Of a stretch of 64,000 bases of DNA, positions 31,974 through 40,195 are shown in pieces. The position numbers and the translations under genes are program-made. This DNA is from JAIBJN01 sp963775395. GTDB lineage: Bacteria; Actinomycetota; Thermoleophilia; Gaiellales; Gaiellaceae. Location: assembly GCA_963775395.1 (NCBI GenBank), contig CAVZIX010000014.1, positions 344,411-408,410 of the forward strand, in the 5' to 3' direction. Within the stretch, counting starts at the first letter, position 1. Every line of letters begins with the position of its first letter. The notes under the pieces were generated by a model. The model was not told the origin of the DNA and searched no databases. It saw nothing but the letters and a program-made list of their open reading frames with translations.

Positions 31974-33274
31974 GCGGCGGGAGCGTAGACGGACATGATC
32001 TCCGCGACCATCTCATCGCGGGATCCGTAGCGCCGCTCGTCGTAGCAGCCGAGCGGATGCTCGAGGACGTTGTAAAGGCACTTGTTGCAGTACGTGCACG
32101 GACGCGGCGGCAGGTCGTGCCCCGCCCTGAAGAGCTCGACGAGGTCGTTGTTGGCGACGAGCCCGCGCGCGATGGAGACGGCGTCGCAGTCCCCGCGCTC
32201 GATGGCGCCGGCGATCAGGGATGCCTGCTGGAACCCGCCCGTGACGATGACGGGGATGCCGACCGCCTTCTTCACCGCCGCGGCGTCGGGGAGCGAGCGG
32301 GCGGGAACGGTTGCCGGGTCGCGCTCCCAGCGCTTCTGCATGACGCGGTTCGCCGGCCAGAGCCGGAAGAGCAGGTAGTTGCGGAACGTGTGGACGCCGC
32401 TCGAGAGCATGACGTCGTAGCTGTGCACCATGTCGTCGAGGGCGAACTCGCCGGCGGGGTTCTCGGGGTGGGGGAAGGTGCTGCCGGACGAGACGTGGAT
32501 CGCATCGGCGCCCGCCTCCTCGACCCAGCGGCAGACCTGCACCGAGTCCTCGATCGTGTTCCCGGCGCCCAGCCACGGGAGGAAGGCGTTGGCGTGCTCG
32601 GTCGTGGAGACCTTCACCTGGACGTGGAAGTCGTGCCCGACCTCGGCCCTGATCGCCTTGACGGTGTCGAGGAGGAGCCGTGCGCGGTTCTCGAGCGGCC
32701 CGCCGTACTCGTCCTCGCGCTCGTTGATGGCCGAGGAGAGGAACTGCGTGAAGAGATAGCCGTTCGCGCCGTGGATCTCGACGCCGTCGAGCCCTGCCTC
32801 CCGGGCGCGGCGGGCCCCTGCGGCGAACGAGCGCTTCACCGCCTCCAGGTCGGCCCGGGTCGCGCGCTCGGCCTCGAAGCCGTGCAGCGGGTCGGGCTTG
32901 CTCGTCGATGAGATCCCCTTGTCATGCGTGAGCGTGGGGATGTCGCGCTGGCGTCCGGCGTGCGCGAGCTGGACGACGTACTTGCAGTCGTGCTCGTGGA
33001 CGCGCTCGCCGAGCTCGCGCCAGAACGGAATCCGCTCGTCGTTCTCGATGCCCGCGAAGCTGGGCACGATCTTCCCGCGCTCGTCGACCGCAGTCCAGGC
33101 GGACAGGATCGCGCCGACGCCGCCGCGGGCGAACTTCAGCTCCCAGTTGATGCGCGTCTGCGAGCCGCTGCCGTCGTAGTCGTCGAAGCGGCCCGAGATG
33201 TTCGAGCGCAGGACCCGGTTCTTGATCTCGAGATTGCGGAAGCGCAGCGGCTCGAAGAGGACGTCACGCGTCAT
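31970..33274 (-). CDS. NADH:flavin oxidoreductase (old yellow enzyme), copy 1
   Basis: A 434-residue FMN TIM-barrel reductase. FMN and substrate features include VQLAHAGRQ, the DGVEIHGANGYLFTQFLSSAINEREDEYGG core and VTGGFQQASLIAGAIERGDCDAVSIARGLVANNDL. The C-terminus carries four Cys in PCTYCNKCLYNVLEHPLGC (CX2CX2CX10C), similar to the [4Fe-4S] ligands of 2,4-dienoyl-CoA reductases, but the NAD-binding domain of those enzymes is absent. Starts at the ATG at 33274, overlapping copy 2 by 4 nt. It probably reduces an activated C=C bond; an electron donor partner is not encoded nearby. Confidence 0.88.
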   Translation of the reverse strand: MTRDVLFEPLRFRNLEIKNRVLRSNISGRFDDYDGSGSQTRINWELKFARGGVGAILSAWTAVDERGKIVPSFAGIENDERIPFWRELGERVHEHDCKYVVQLAHAGRQRDIPTLTHDKGISSTSKPDPLHGFEAERATRADLEAVKRSFAAGARRAREAGLDGVEIHGANGYLFTQFLSSAINEREDEYGGPLENRARLLLDTVKAIRAEVGHDFHVQVKVSTTEHANAFLPWLGAGNTIEDSVQVCRWVEEAGADAIHVSSGSTFPHPENPAGEFALDDMVHSYDVMLSSGVHTFRNYLLFRLWPANRVMQKRWERDPATVPARSLPDAAAVKKAVGIPVIVTGGFQQASLIAGAIERGDCDAVSIARGLVANNDLVELFRAGHDLPPRPCTYCNKCLYNVLEHPLGCYDERRYGSRDEMVAEIMSVYAPAA

Positions 33275-34587
33275 CGGGCAGCGGGCTCGTGGTAGATCGA
33301 AAGGAGCTCCTCCAGCATCTGCTCGCGCGAGTCGAAACGGCTCTCGTCGTAGCAGCCGAGTGGGTTCTCGAGGAAGTTCGCGAGGCACTTGTTTACATAG
33401 GTGCAGGGTCTCGGCGGCCGGTCGTGTCCCTGGGCCCAGAGCTGGACGAGGTTGGGGTTGGCGAGGAGGGAGCGGGCGATCGTCACCCCGTCACAGGCTC
33501 CGCTCGTGATTGCGTTGGCGACGACCGACGCGGTCTGGAAGCCCCCGCCGCAGAGGACCGGGATCGAGACGGCCTCCTTGACGGCCCGCGACTCCGGCAG
33601 GTTGATCCCCTCCGCTCCGAGCCGCCGAACCGGGCGCTCCCACTGCCAGCGGAAGACGCTGCTGAAGGGCCACGTCCGGAACGCGACGTAGTTGCGAAAC
33701 GTGTACCGGCCGCTCGCCGCCATGGTGTCGTACGTGGCAACGAAGTCCTGCACCGGCATTGTGCCTGGAGGGTTGCGCGGGTGGGGGAACGCCGCTCCGG
33801 CCGTGATGTGGATCGCGTCGACCCCCGCTTCCTCGAGCCACCTGCAGATCTGGACGGACTCGGCGGGCGTGTTTCCGCGCCGGAGCCACGGAAAGACCTC
33901 GTTCATGCATTCGTCCACGCTGATCTTGAAGCCGACGTAGAAGTCGCGGCCGACCTGGGCCCTGATCGCGCGCACGATCTGCAGCGCGAAGCGCGCCCGG
34001 TTCTCGAGCGAGCCCCCGTACTCGTCGTCGCGGTCGTTGATCGCGGAGGAGAGGAACTGCGTGACGAGCACGCCGTTTCCGCCTGCCACCTCGACTCCGT
34101 CTAGCCCGGCTTCGCGCGCGCGGCGTGCGCCCTGCGCGAAGGCATCCACGGTCTCCTCGATCTGCGGCAGGGTCATGCGCTCGCATTCGAACCCGTGAAT
34201 CGGCTCTGGTCTGTCGGTGGAGCTCAAGCCCTTGGGGAACTCAAGGTCACCGATGTCACGGTGCCGGCCGGCGTGGTTGAGCTGCACGATGTACTTGCAG
34301 TCGTACTCGTGGACGCGCTCCCCCAGCTCGCGGAAGAACGGGATGCGGTCGTCGCGGTCGATGAGCGCGAAGCCGGGGACGAGCCGGCCGCGACGGTGGA
34401 CGGGCGCGTTCGAGGAGATGATCGCGCCGATCCCGCCGCGCGCGAACTTGAGATCCCAGTTGATCCTCACGGGGGTTCCCGACCCGTCGTAGTTGTCGAA
34501 GCGGCCCGCGAGGCTGGAGCGCAGGACACGGTTCTTCAACGTCAAGCTCCCCAGACGAAGCGGCTGGAAGATGACGTCCGTGCTCAC
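33271..34587 (-). CDS. NADH:flavin oxidoreductase (old yellow enzyme), copy 2, altered Cys cluster
   Basis: A 438-residue paralog of the flanking genes, with the same VQLNHAGRHRDIGD, DGVEVAGGNGVLVTQFLSSAINDRDDEYGG and GGGFQTASVVANAI features. Two differences stand out. The second Cys of the C-terminal cluster is Val (PCTYVNKCLANFLENPLGC), so a [4Fe-4S] cluster would lack a ligand. The usual EIHG active-site His is replaced by Ala (EVAGGNG). The GTG start at 34587 overlaps the stop of copy 3. It may have a changed substrate or act as a partner subunit of copies 1 and 3. Confidence 0.88.
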   Translation of the reverse strand: MSTDVIFQPLRLGSLTLKNRVLRSSLAGRFDNYDGSGTPVRINWDLKFARGGIGAIISSNAPVHRRGRLVPGFALIDRDDRIPFFRELGERVHEYDCKYIVQLNHAGRHRDIGDLEFPKGLSSTDRPEPIHGFECERMTLPQIEETVDAFAQGARRAREAGLDGVEVAGGNGVLVTQFLSSAINDRDDEYGGSLENRARFALQIVRAIRAQVGRDFYVGFKISVDECMNEVFPWLRRGNTPAESVQICRWLEEAGVDAIHITAGAAFPHPRNPPGTMPVQDFVATYDTMAASGRYTFRNYVAFRTWPFSSVFRWQWERPVRRLGAEGINLPESRAVKEAVSIPVLCGGGFQTASVVANAITSGACDGVTIARSLLANPNLVQLWAQGHDRPPRPCTYVNKCLANFLENPLGCYDESRFDSREQMLEELLSIYHEPAAR

Positions 34588-35973
34588 TTGAGCTCCGACG
34601 GGAGCGGGGCGCCCTCGTAGACCGACAGGATCTCCCGCACCATCGCCTCCCGCGAGGGGTAGCGGCTCTCCTCGTAACAGCCCAGCGGATTCTCGACGAA
34701 ATTGATCAGGCACTTGTTGCAGTACGTGCAGGGCTGCGGTGCGCGGTCGTGGCCCGCCTGGAAGAGGTTGGGCAGGTCGGGGTTGGCGATCAGCGTGCGC
34801 CCCATCGTCACGCCGTCGATCGACCCGTCCTCGATCGCCCTCGCGATCACCGACGCGGTCTGGAACCCGCCCGCGCAGAGGACGGGCACGTCCACCTCGC
34901 GCTTGATCGCCTTGGCGAGGTCGAGGTTGATGCCCTCGACCCCGAGCTTGCGCACGCGCCGCTCCCAGGCCCACGCGAAGCCCTTGTTGATGGGCGGCGT
35001 GCGGAACATGAGGTAGTTCCGGAACGTGTTCTTGCCGCTCGAGAGCATCGTGTCGTACGAGCGGATCACGTCCGCGATCGGGAACACGCCCGCCGGGTTG
35101 CGCGGGTGCGGGAAGAGGTAGCCGGAGGAGATGTGGAGCCCGTCGACGCCGGCCTCGACGAGCCACTTGCAGACCTGGATCGACTCCTCGAGCGTCGTGC
35201 CCTCCTTCGCCCACGGGAAGAGCGCCTTGCCGTCGTCGATCGCGCTGATCTTGAACTGGAGGTGGAAGTCGTCGCCGATCTGCCGCCCGCATCGCGCGCA
35301 CGATCTCGAGCGCGACCCGCGCGCGGTTCTCGAGCGAGCCGCCGTACTCGTCGGTGCGGTCGTTGATGGCCGAGGAGAGGAACTGGGTGATGAAGTAGCC
35401 GTTGCAGCCGTGGATCTCGATGCCGTCGAGCTCGGCCTCGCGCGCGCGGCGGGCGGCCTGGGCGAACGAGTCGACGACCTCGGCGATCTGCTCGCGCGTC
35501 GCGCGCTCGCAGCGGAAGCCGTGAACCGGGTCCGCCTTGTCCGTCGAGGAGAGCCCGGTCTCGTACTGGACGCTCGGGATGTCGCGCTGGCGACCCGAGT
35601 AGGCGAGCTGGACGATGTACTTCGCGCCCGCGTCGCGCACGCGCTTGCCGAGCTCCTTCCAGAACGGGACCTTGTCGTCCGAGTCGAGGTGCGCGTAGTT
35701 CGGGACGATCAGCCCGCGCGGGTGCACGGGAGTGTTCGAGGAGATGACGGCGCCGATCCCGCCGCGCGCGAACTTCACGTCCCAGTCGATCCGCGTCTCC
35801 GTGCCCGAGCCGTCGTAGTTGTCGAAGCGGCCCGAGATGCTCGAGCGGAAGAGGCGGTTCTTCACCTCGAGGTTCCGGAACTCGAGCGGCTCGAAGATCG
35901 GCCGCGCGGCGGCCGGGGCCTGGCTGGTCTTGTCGCTGGTCTTGCGAGAAGCGCTGGACGGCACGCTGGTCAC
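34584..35973 (-). pseudogene. NADH:flavin oxidoreductase (old yellow enzyme), copy 3, one frameshift
   Basis: First gene of the minus-strand operon. The N-terminal half (PIFEPLEFRNLEVKNRLFRSS to ENRARVALEIVRAMRA) and the C-terminal half (from IGDDFHLQ onward to NPLGCYEESRYPSREAMVREILSVYEG) are in different frames. A single extra G near 35280 breaks it. With the shift repaired it is about 460 residues, with intact EIHGCNGYFITQFLSS and the full Cys cluster PCTYCNKCLINFVENPLGC. The GTG start at 35973 is chosen because the promoter -10 box covers the next in-frame GTG upstream (35994). Conservation on both sides favours an assembly indel. Confidence 0.82.
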
Positions 35974-35992
35974 CTCTCGAACAGGAGCAGCC

Positions 35993-36021
35993 ACGCTACG
36001 ACTCCTGTCCCTTGGCGTCAA
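35993..36021 (-). promoter_or_regulatory. Promoter of the old-yellow-enzyme operon
   Basis: On the minus strand, TTGACG (36016-36021), 17 nt and TAGCGT (35993-35998). It is the mirror partner of the plus-strand promoter 13 bp away, with an identical -10 box and spacer length. Confidence 0.65.
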
Positions 36022-36033
36022 GAAATGCGCTGC

Positions 36034-36062
36034 TTGACACAAGAAAACGGCCTCGCTAGCGT
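36034..36062 (+). promoter_or_regulatory. Promoter of the adaptor-STAND unit
   Basis: TTGACA (36034-36039), 17 nt and TAGCGT (36057-36062): a consensus -35 with good spacing, one of the best promoters in the window. The adaptor GTG start is 13 nt beyond the -10 box. The two divergent promoters are so close that RNA polymerases would compete. Confidence 0.7.
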
Positions 36063-36075
36063 CGGGCGGCCGCCA

Positions 36076-36492
36076 GTGGAGATCGCTGCTCTGACCAGCT
36101 TCCTCGCGCCGTTCCTGCCCTACGTCGTGCAGGCCGGCCAGAAGGTCGCGGGCAAGGCCGCCGACGCGATCGGCGAGGAGGCGGCGAACTACGCGCAGAA
36201 GCTCTGGGAGAGGATCAAGCCCGGAGTCGAGCAGAAGCCCGCCGCGCAGGAAGCGGTCGAGGAGGTCGCCGCGCACCCCGAGGACGAGGACGCGCTCGGG
36301 GCATTGCGCATCCAGCTCCGCAAGCTGCTCGAGGAGGATCAGGAGCTCGCGGCCGACCTGACGAAGATCTGGCAGGAGGCCCAGGCGGCGAACGTCGTCA
36401 CGGCCTCCGGCGAGCGCTCGGTCGCGGTGGGACGCGACGTCTCCGGCTCGACGATCATCACGGGAGACCAGGTCAAGACGGACGGGCCCTGA
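36076..36492 (+). CDS. Small helical adaptor-type protein upstream of the STAND NTPase
   Basis: This 138-residue protein is translated from a GTG at 36076. An N-terminal hydrophobic helix (ALTSFLAPFLPYVVQAG) is followed by three to four amphipathic helices (AADAIGEEAANYAQKLWERIKP; EAVEEVAAHPEDEDALGALRIQLRKLLEED; LAADLTKIWQEAQ). It ends in SGERSVAVGRDVSGSTIITG (111-130) and a short polar tail. That last motif is repeated at the N-terminus of the next protein. Small helical proteins with this type of tail are encoded beside NTPase-type conflict and signalling proteins in many multicellular bacteria; that is established in general terms, but the exact family is not named here. Stop and next start overlap (TGATG). 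Likely partner of the NTPase. Confidence 0.75.
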   Translation: MEIAALTSFLAPFLPYVVQAGQKVAGKAADAIGEEAANYAQKLWERIKPGVEQKPAAQEAVEEVAAHPEDEDALGALRIQLRKLLEEDQELAADLTKIWQEAQAANVVTASGERSVAVGRDVSGSTIITGDQVKTDGP

Positions 36493-38822
36493 TGGCCGCG
36501 CCGGGGGAGCGGAGCGTCGCCGTCGGCGGCGACGTCCGCTCGAGCGTCATCGTCACCGGCGACAACGTCAACCTGCAGGTCCAGCTCGAGGGCGTCGACG
36601 GCGCGCTGCTGCACCGGCTCAGTGAGGTCGGCAACCCGGTCGCGCTGCCCGTTCCGATCGACTCGAGGCCGCGCCGCCACCCGGAGCACGTCGATCGCGA
36701 GATTGAGGCCGGAGTCGCGCTCGCCGCCGCGGCGGAGGGCGGGGTCGTCAACGTCTACGGCGAGCCGGGCATCGGCAAGACGCACCTCCTCTCCCACGTC
36801 GCCAACGACCCGGCTGGAGGCGCGCTCCCTGACGGGATCGTCCACGTCGACGCGCTGGACGCCCCGCTCGACGACGTCCTGCAAGCGCTCTTCGAGGAGT
36901 TCTACGACTGCGGCAACCCGGCCGTGCGGCCCTCGCGCGGCAGCGTGCGACGGGCGTTGAAGGATCGGCGCGCGCTCGTCGTCGTTGACGACCTCGGGCT
37001 CCAGCGGGAGGAGGCGCAGGTCGTTCTCTCGGCGGCGCCCGGCTGTGCGTTCGTCGTCGCCTCGACGCCGCGGACCCTGTGGGACGGCGAGGCGATCCAG
37101 CTCGCGGGTATCCAGCTCGAGTTCGCCCTGGCGATCGTCGAGCAGGAGATCGGACGTGCGCTGACACCCGACGAGCGTGCGGAGGCCGAGTCGCTCTGCA
37201 CGGCGCTCTCGGGGCATCCGTGGCGGATCCGCGAGGCCGTCGCCCGCGCACGCGACGAGGGACGCTCCCTCGCCGAGGCGTCCCGCTCGCTCGATCCGGC
37301 CGCCATGCTGGCCGCGCTGACGAGCGGCGAGGAGAGCGTGCTCGCCGGCCTCGCGGCCATGGGCGGAGGCCCGGTCGGGCTCCAGCACGTGCGGGAGCTG
37401 AGCCCGGTGGAGGACGTCGACGAGGTTCTGGAGGCGCTCGAGCGCCGCCGTCTGGTGCTCTCTCACAGCCCTCGCTACAGCCTCCCGGGTCCGCTGGCGG
37501 AGGAGATCACGCGCCGCACGGACCTCGACCCGCTTCGGATGCGCGCGATCGAGCACTTCACCGCGTGGGCCGAGCGCGAGCGGGATCCGGCGGCCGTGGC
37601 CGCCGAGCGGCCGGCCGTGCTCGAGCTCCTCCGCTGGGCGAGCCGGACGGGGCGGGACAAGGACGCGATCCGCCTCGCCCGCGCGTCCGAGGCAGCGTTC
37701 GCCGCGACGGGCCTCTTCGGGTCGTGGGGCGCCGCGGTCGAGACCGTCCTCGCCGCCGCCCGCCGGCAGGGCGATCTCTACGAGGAGGCCTGGGCTCTCC
37801 ACCAGCGCGGCACGCGGACGTTCGCGCTCGACGAGAGCAAGGCCGCGCTGCCCGACCTCGAGCGGGCGCGCGACATCCGCCGGCAGATCGGCGACCAGCG
37901 CGGCGAGGCGGCGAGCCAGCACAACATCGACGTCATCCAGGGCGGCGTTCCCTGGTACCGATTCGGAGACGGCAGTAAGTGGTGGCTCCTCGCTCTGGTC
38001 GCGATCGGGCTCGCCCTCATCGGGGCGGCCGTCGGCGGCGCGCTAGCGTTGCGGGACGACGACGACGGGCCGACGACTACGACCGGCGGGCTCGTGGTCG
38101 TGCCGCGGGTCGTCGGCGAGTCGCTCGAGGACGCGCGAGCCGCGCTCGAGGACGCGGGGCTTCAGGTCGCCGTGGCGCAACCGCCTCCGGAGGATCTCGA
38201 CCCGGTTGTCACCGAGCAGGACCCGGCGGAGGGAGCCGAGGTCGAGCCCGGCTCGGTCGTGAACCTCGTCGCCGTCGCCCGGTCGGCGCGCGTGCCGGAC
38301 GTCCGCGGGCTCGGAGAGGGCGCCGCGCTGAACGCCCTGGCGAACGCCGGTCTCGTGGGACGCGCGACCGAGAGGGCGTTCTCGGATCAGGTGGCCGCCG
38401 GCCTTGTCTCCACCCAGGACCCGGAACCGGAGGCCATCGTTCCGCTCGACTCGGTGGTGGAGCTGACGGTGTCGAAAGGCCCGCCGCCGGACTTCGCGGT
38501 CCAGATCGACGACCTCGTCCAGAGCTGCAACGGCACGTGCGAAGTGACGGTGACGTTCACCGTCACGACGGTGAACGACGCTCCGGTGCGCGAGCCGTTC
38601 GAGGTGCTCATCGAGGTGAGCCCGGACAACAGCGTCACGATCGAGATCGGCGGCCTGGAACCGGGTCAGCCGGTGACGCGCTCCGAGACCCTCGAAGGCG
38701 ACAACTGCTTCGACCCTGAGTGCGTGGCCATCGTCACGGTCGATCCCGAGGAGCGGATCGAGGACCCGAACCGCGAGAACAACCGGGCCGAGTTCACCGA
38801 CTCGGGCGTCGACCTGACCTGA
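36492..38822 (+). CDS. STAND-type P-loop NTPase with TM helix, two PASTA domains and Ig-like domain
   Basis: This 776-residue protein has an unusual domain order. Residues 4-24 repeat the adaptor tail motif (GERSVAVGGDVRSSVIVTGD). Residues about 60-260 are a P-loop ATPase of the AP-ATPase/NB-ARC-like kind, with Walker A GEPGIGKTH (90-98), Walker B ALVVVDDL (161-168) and a sensor-like ASTPR (190-194). Residues 275-345 are winged-helix-like. Residues 355-482 are TPR-like helices. A single membrane segment spans 497-520 (WWLLALVAIGLALIGAAVGGALAL). Outside lie PASTA repeats at 536-598 and 600-664 and a CARDB/Ig-like domain at 665-770 with two Cys pairs (679/683, 739/744). The NTPase would be cytoplasmic and the PASTA part cell-wall-facing. 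No kinase domain. Cell-wall sensing linked to an NTP-dependent switch is the inference. Confidence 0.88.
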   Translation: MAAPGERSVAVGGDVRSSVIVTGDNVNLQVQLEGVDGALLHRLSEVGNPVALPVPIDSRPRRHPEHVDREIEAGVALAAAAEGGVVNVYGEPGIGKTHLLSHVANDPAGGALPDGIVHVDALDAPLDDVLQALFEEFYDCGNPAVRPSRGSVRRALKDRRALVVVDDLGLQREEAQVVLSAAPGCAFVVASTPRTLWDGEAIQLAGIQLEFALAIVEQEIGRALTPDERAEAESLCTALSGHPWRIREAVARARDEGRSLAEASRSLDPAAMLAALTSGEESVLAGLAAMGGGPVGLQHVRELSPVEDVDEVLEALERRRLVLSHSPRYSLPGPLAEEITRRTDLDPLRMRAIEHFTAWAERERDPAAVAAERPAVLELLRWASRTGRDKDAIRLARASEAAFAATGLFGSWGAAVETVLAAARRQGDLYEEAWALHQRGTRTFALDESKAALPDLERARDIRRQIGDQRGEAASQHNIDVIQGGVPWYRFGDGSKWWLLALVAIGLALIGAAVGGALALRDDDDGPTTTTGGLVVVPRVVGESLEDARAALEDAGLQVAVAQPPPEDLDPVVTEQDPAEGAEVEPGSVVNLVAVARSARVPDVRGLGEGAALNALANAGLVGRATERAFSDQVAAGLVSTQDPEPEAIVPLDSVVELTVSKGPPPDFAVQIDDLVQSCNGTCEVTVTFTVTTVNDAPVREPFEVLIEVSPDNSVTIEIGGLEPGQPVTRSETLEGDNCFDPECVAIVTVDPEERIEDPNRENNRAEFTDSGVDLT

Positions 38823-38823
38823 G

Positions 38824-39591
38824 CTACTCAGCCGTGACGTAGGCGGCGGTGAGGCCGCCGTCGACGAGGAACGTCGTCCCGTTCACGTACGAGGACTCAT
38901 CGCTCGCCAGGAAGAGCGCGCCGAGGGCGATCTCCTTCGCCTGCGCGAGGCGACCCATGGGGAGGTGCTGGAGCCGGCGCTCGAGCGCCCCGGGGGTCTC
39001 GGCGAACAGGCGCATGAGCAGCGGCGTCTCGACCGGCCCCGGGCAGATCGCGTTCACGCGGATCCCGCGGCGGGCGAACTCGACGGCGAGCTCGCGGCTG
39101 AGCGAGAGCACGGCGCCCTTGGATGCGGTGTAGGAGATCTGGGACGTCGCCGCGCCCATCAGCGCGACGAACGAGGCCACGTTGATGACCGAGCCCTCGC
39201 CGCGCTCGAGCAGATGCGGGATCCCGTACTTGCAGCAGAGGAAGACGCCCTTTGTGTTCACGTCCTGGACGCGCTGCCACGCATCCGGCTCCGTGTCCAG
39301 GATCGACGCATCGTCCCCTGGCATGATCCCGGCGTTGTTGTAGAGGACGTCAATGCCGCCGTAGCGCTCGGCCGTGGCGGCGTACATCGCCTGAACGCTC
39401 TCCGCGCTCGAGACGTCGACCTCCTGGAAGAAGCCCTCGCGGCACTCCGAGGCGGTCTGCTCGCCGGCCTCGCGGGACATGTCCGCGACGCACACGCTGG
39501 CGCCTTCCTCGGAGAAGAGAAGCGACGCCTCGCGGCCGATGCCGCTCGCGGCGCCGGTGATGACGACCACCTTGTTGTCGAGCCGGCCCAT
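38824..39591 (-). CDS. SDR-family oxidoreductase
   Basis: A 255-residue classical short-chain dehydrogenase/reductase. NAD(P) motif TGAASGIGREAS (residues 12-23), NNAG (about 90), the catalytic Ser in NVASF (about 142), and YTASK (Tyr/Lys, about 155-159) are all present, with a PG-VETPLL motif downstream. The acidic Asp in CVADMSRE after beta-2 favours NAD over NADP. The substrate could be a sugar, steroid or 3-hydroxyacyl compound; nothing local decides. Its stop is 1 nt from the end of the convergent STAND gene. Confidence 0.92.
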   Translation of the reverse strand: MGRLDNKVVVITGAASGIGREASLLFSEEGASVCVADMSREAGEQTASECREGFFQEVDVSSAESVQAMYAATAERYGGIDVLYNNAGIMPGDDASILDTEPDAWQRVQDVNTKGVFLCCKYGIPHLLERGEGSVINVASFVALMGAATSQISYTASKGAVLSLSRELAVEFARRGIRVNAICPGPVETPLLMRLFAETPGALERRLQHLPMGRLAQAKEIALGALFLASDESSYVNGTTFLVDGGLTAAYVTAE

Positions 39592-39604
39592 GCCGGCCGG
39601 AAGA

Positions 39605-40126
39605 CTAACGCGCCGTGAGCTTCTGCATCAGGGCGTCGAGCCGATCCCAGCGCGGGTCGGTTCCCGGCTCCGGCTTCTCGTTCCACCACGTGAGGACGAC
39701 GTTCGGGCCGTACTGCTTGTTCGCCACGTACGACTTGGCAGCCTCGTCGAAGTCCCAGTGAATCCCGTCTGCGGACTCCTCGAGGGGCTGAGCCGTGTCC
39801 TTGTCGGAGAGGAGCGAATCGACCGCCTCAGTGCGCTCGGGCTTGACGACGTAGATCGTGAAGATCCCGTACTGCCGCTGCTGCGCCGGCGTCGGGTTGA
39901 GGCCGAACCCGAGCTGCTCCCAGGCCGCGTCCTGGACGGCCGTCTCCTCGAGCTGCGCGCCCTCGTCTGACTCGAGGAACTGCTCGACGACCTGTTGCGC
40001 CGCGATCGGGGCAGCTTCCTGCTGCGTCGTGTCTGTGTCGACGGCGTCGTCGCTCTCGGCGTTCGCGCCGCAGCCTGCGGCGGCGAGCGCGAGGAGGAGC
40101 AGGGGGATGAGGGCGATGCGTCTCAT
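39605..40126 (-). CDS. Lipoprotein of unknown function
   Basis: A 173-residue exported protein with a type II signal peptide: MRRIALIPLLLLALAAAGCG, lipobox LAAAGC with the Cys at residue 19. A linker rich in Ala, Asp, Glu and Gln follows, then a compact C-terminal domain with YGIFTIYVVKP and GPNVVLTWWNEKPEPGTDPRWDRLDALMQ. I do not recognise the domain. It starts at the ATG at 40126 and ends 13 nt from the SDR start. A second lipoprotein of similar size but unrelated sequence is at 41182. Confidence 0.82.
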   Translation of the reverse strand: MRRIALIPLLLLALAAAGCGANAESDDAVDTDTTQQEAAPIAAQQVVEQFLESDEGAQLEETAVQDAAWEQLGFGLNPTPAQQRQYGIFTIYVVKPERTEAVDSLLSDKDTAQPLEESADGIHWDFDEAAKSYVANKQYGPNVVLTWWNEKPEPGTDPRWDRLDALMQKLTAR

Positions 40127-40195
40127 CTAGTCCAAGAGTACGTGCCCGTTCCGACGCAAACAGTATCCCGACCGGTTGTAAGCGTTGTTTTGGCC

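Noticed and set aside
29355..31988. An 877-codon plus-strand frame across the YdeI, methyltransferase and patatin loci.
   Set aside because: Only the first 155 codons match a family. The rest is antisense to real genes and reads as Arg/Glu-rich shadow after the frameshift.
33271..36276. A 1001-codon minus-strand frame covering two old yellow enzymes and an N-terminal extension.
   Set aside because: It joins the end of a frameshifted copy 3 with copy 2. Each copy has its own start; the sequence upstream of 35994 lies in the STAND adaptor region.
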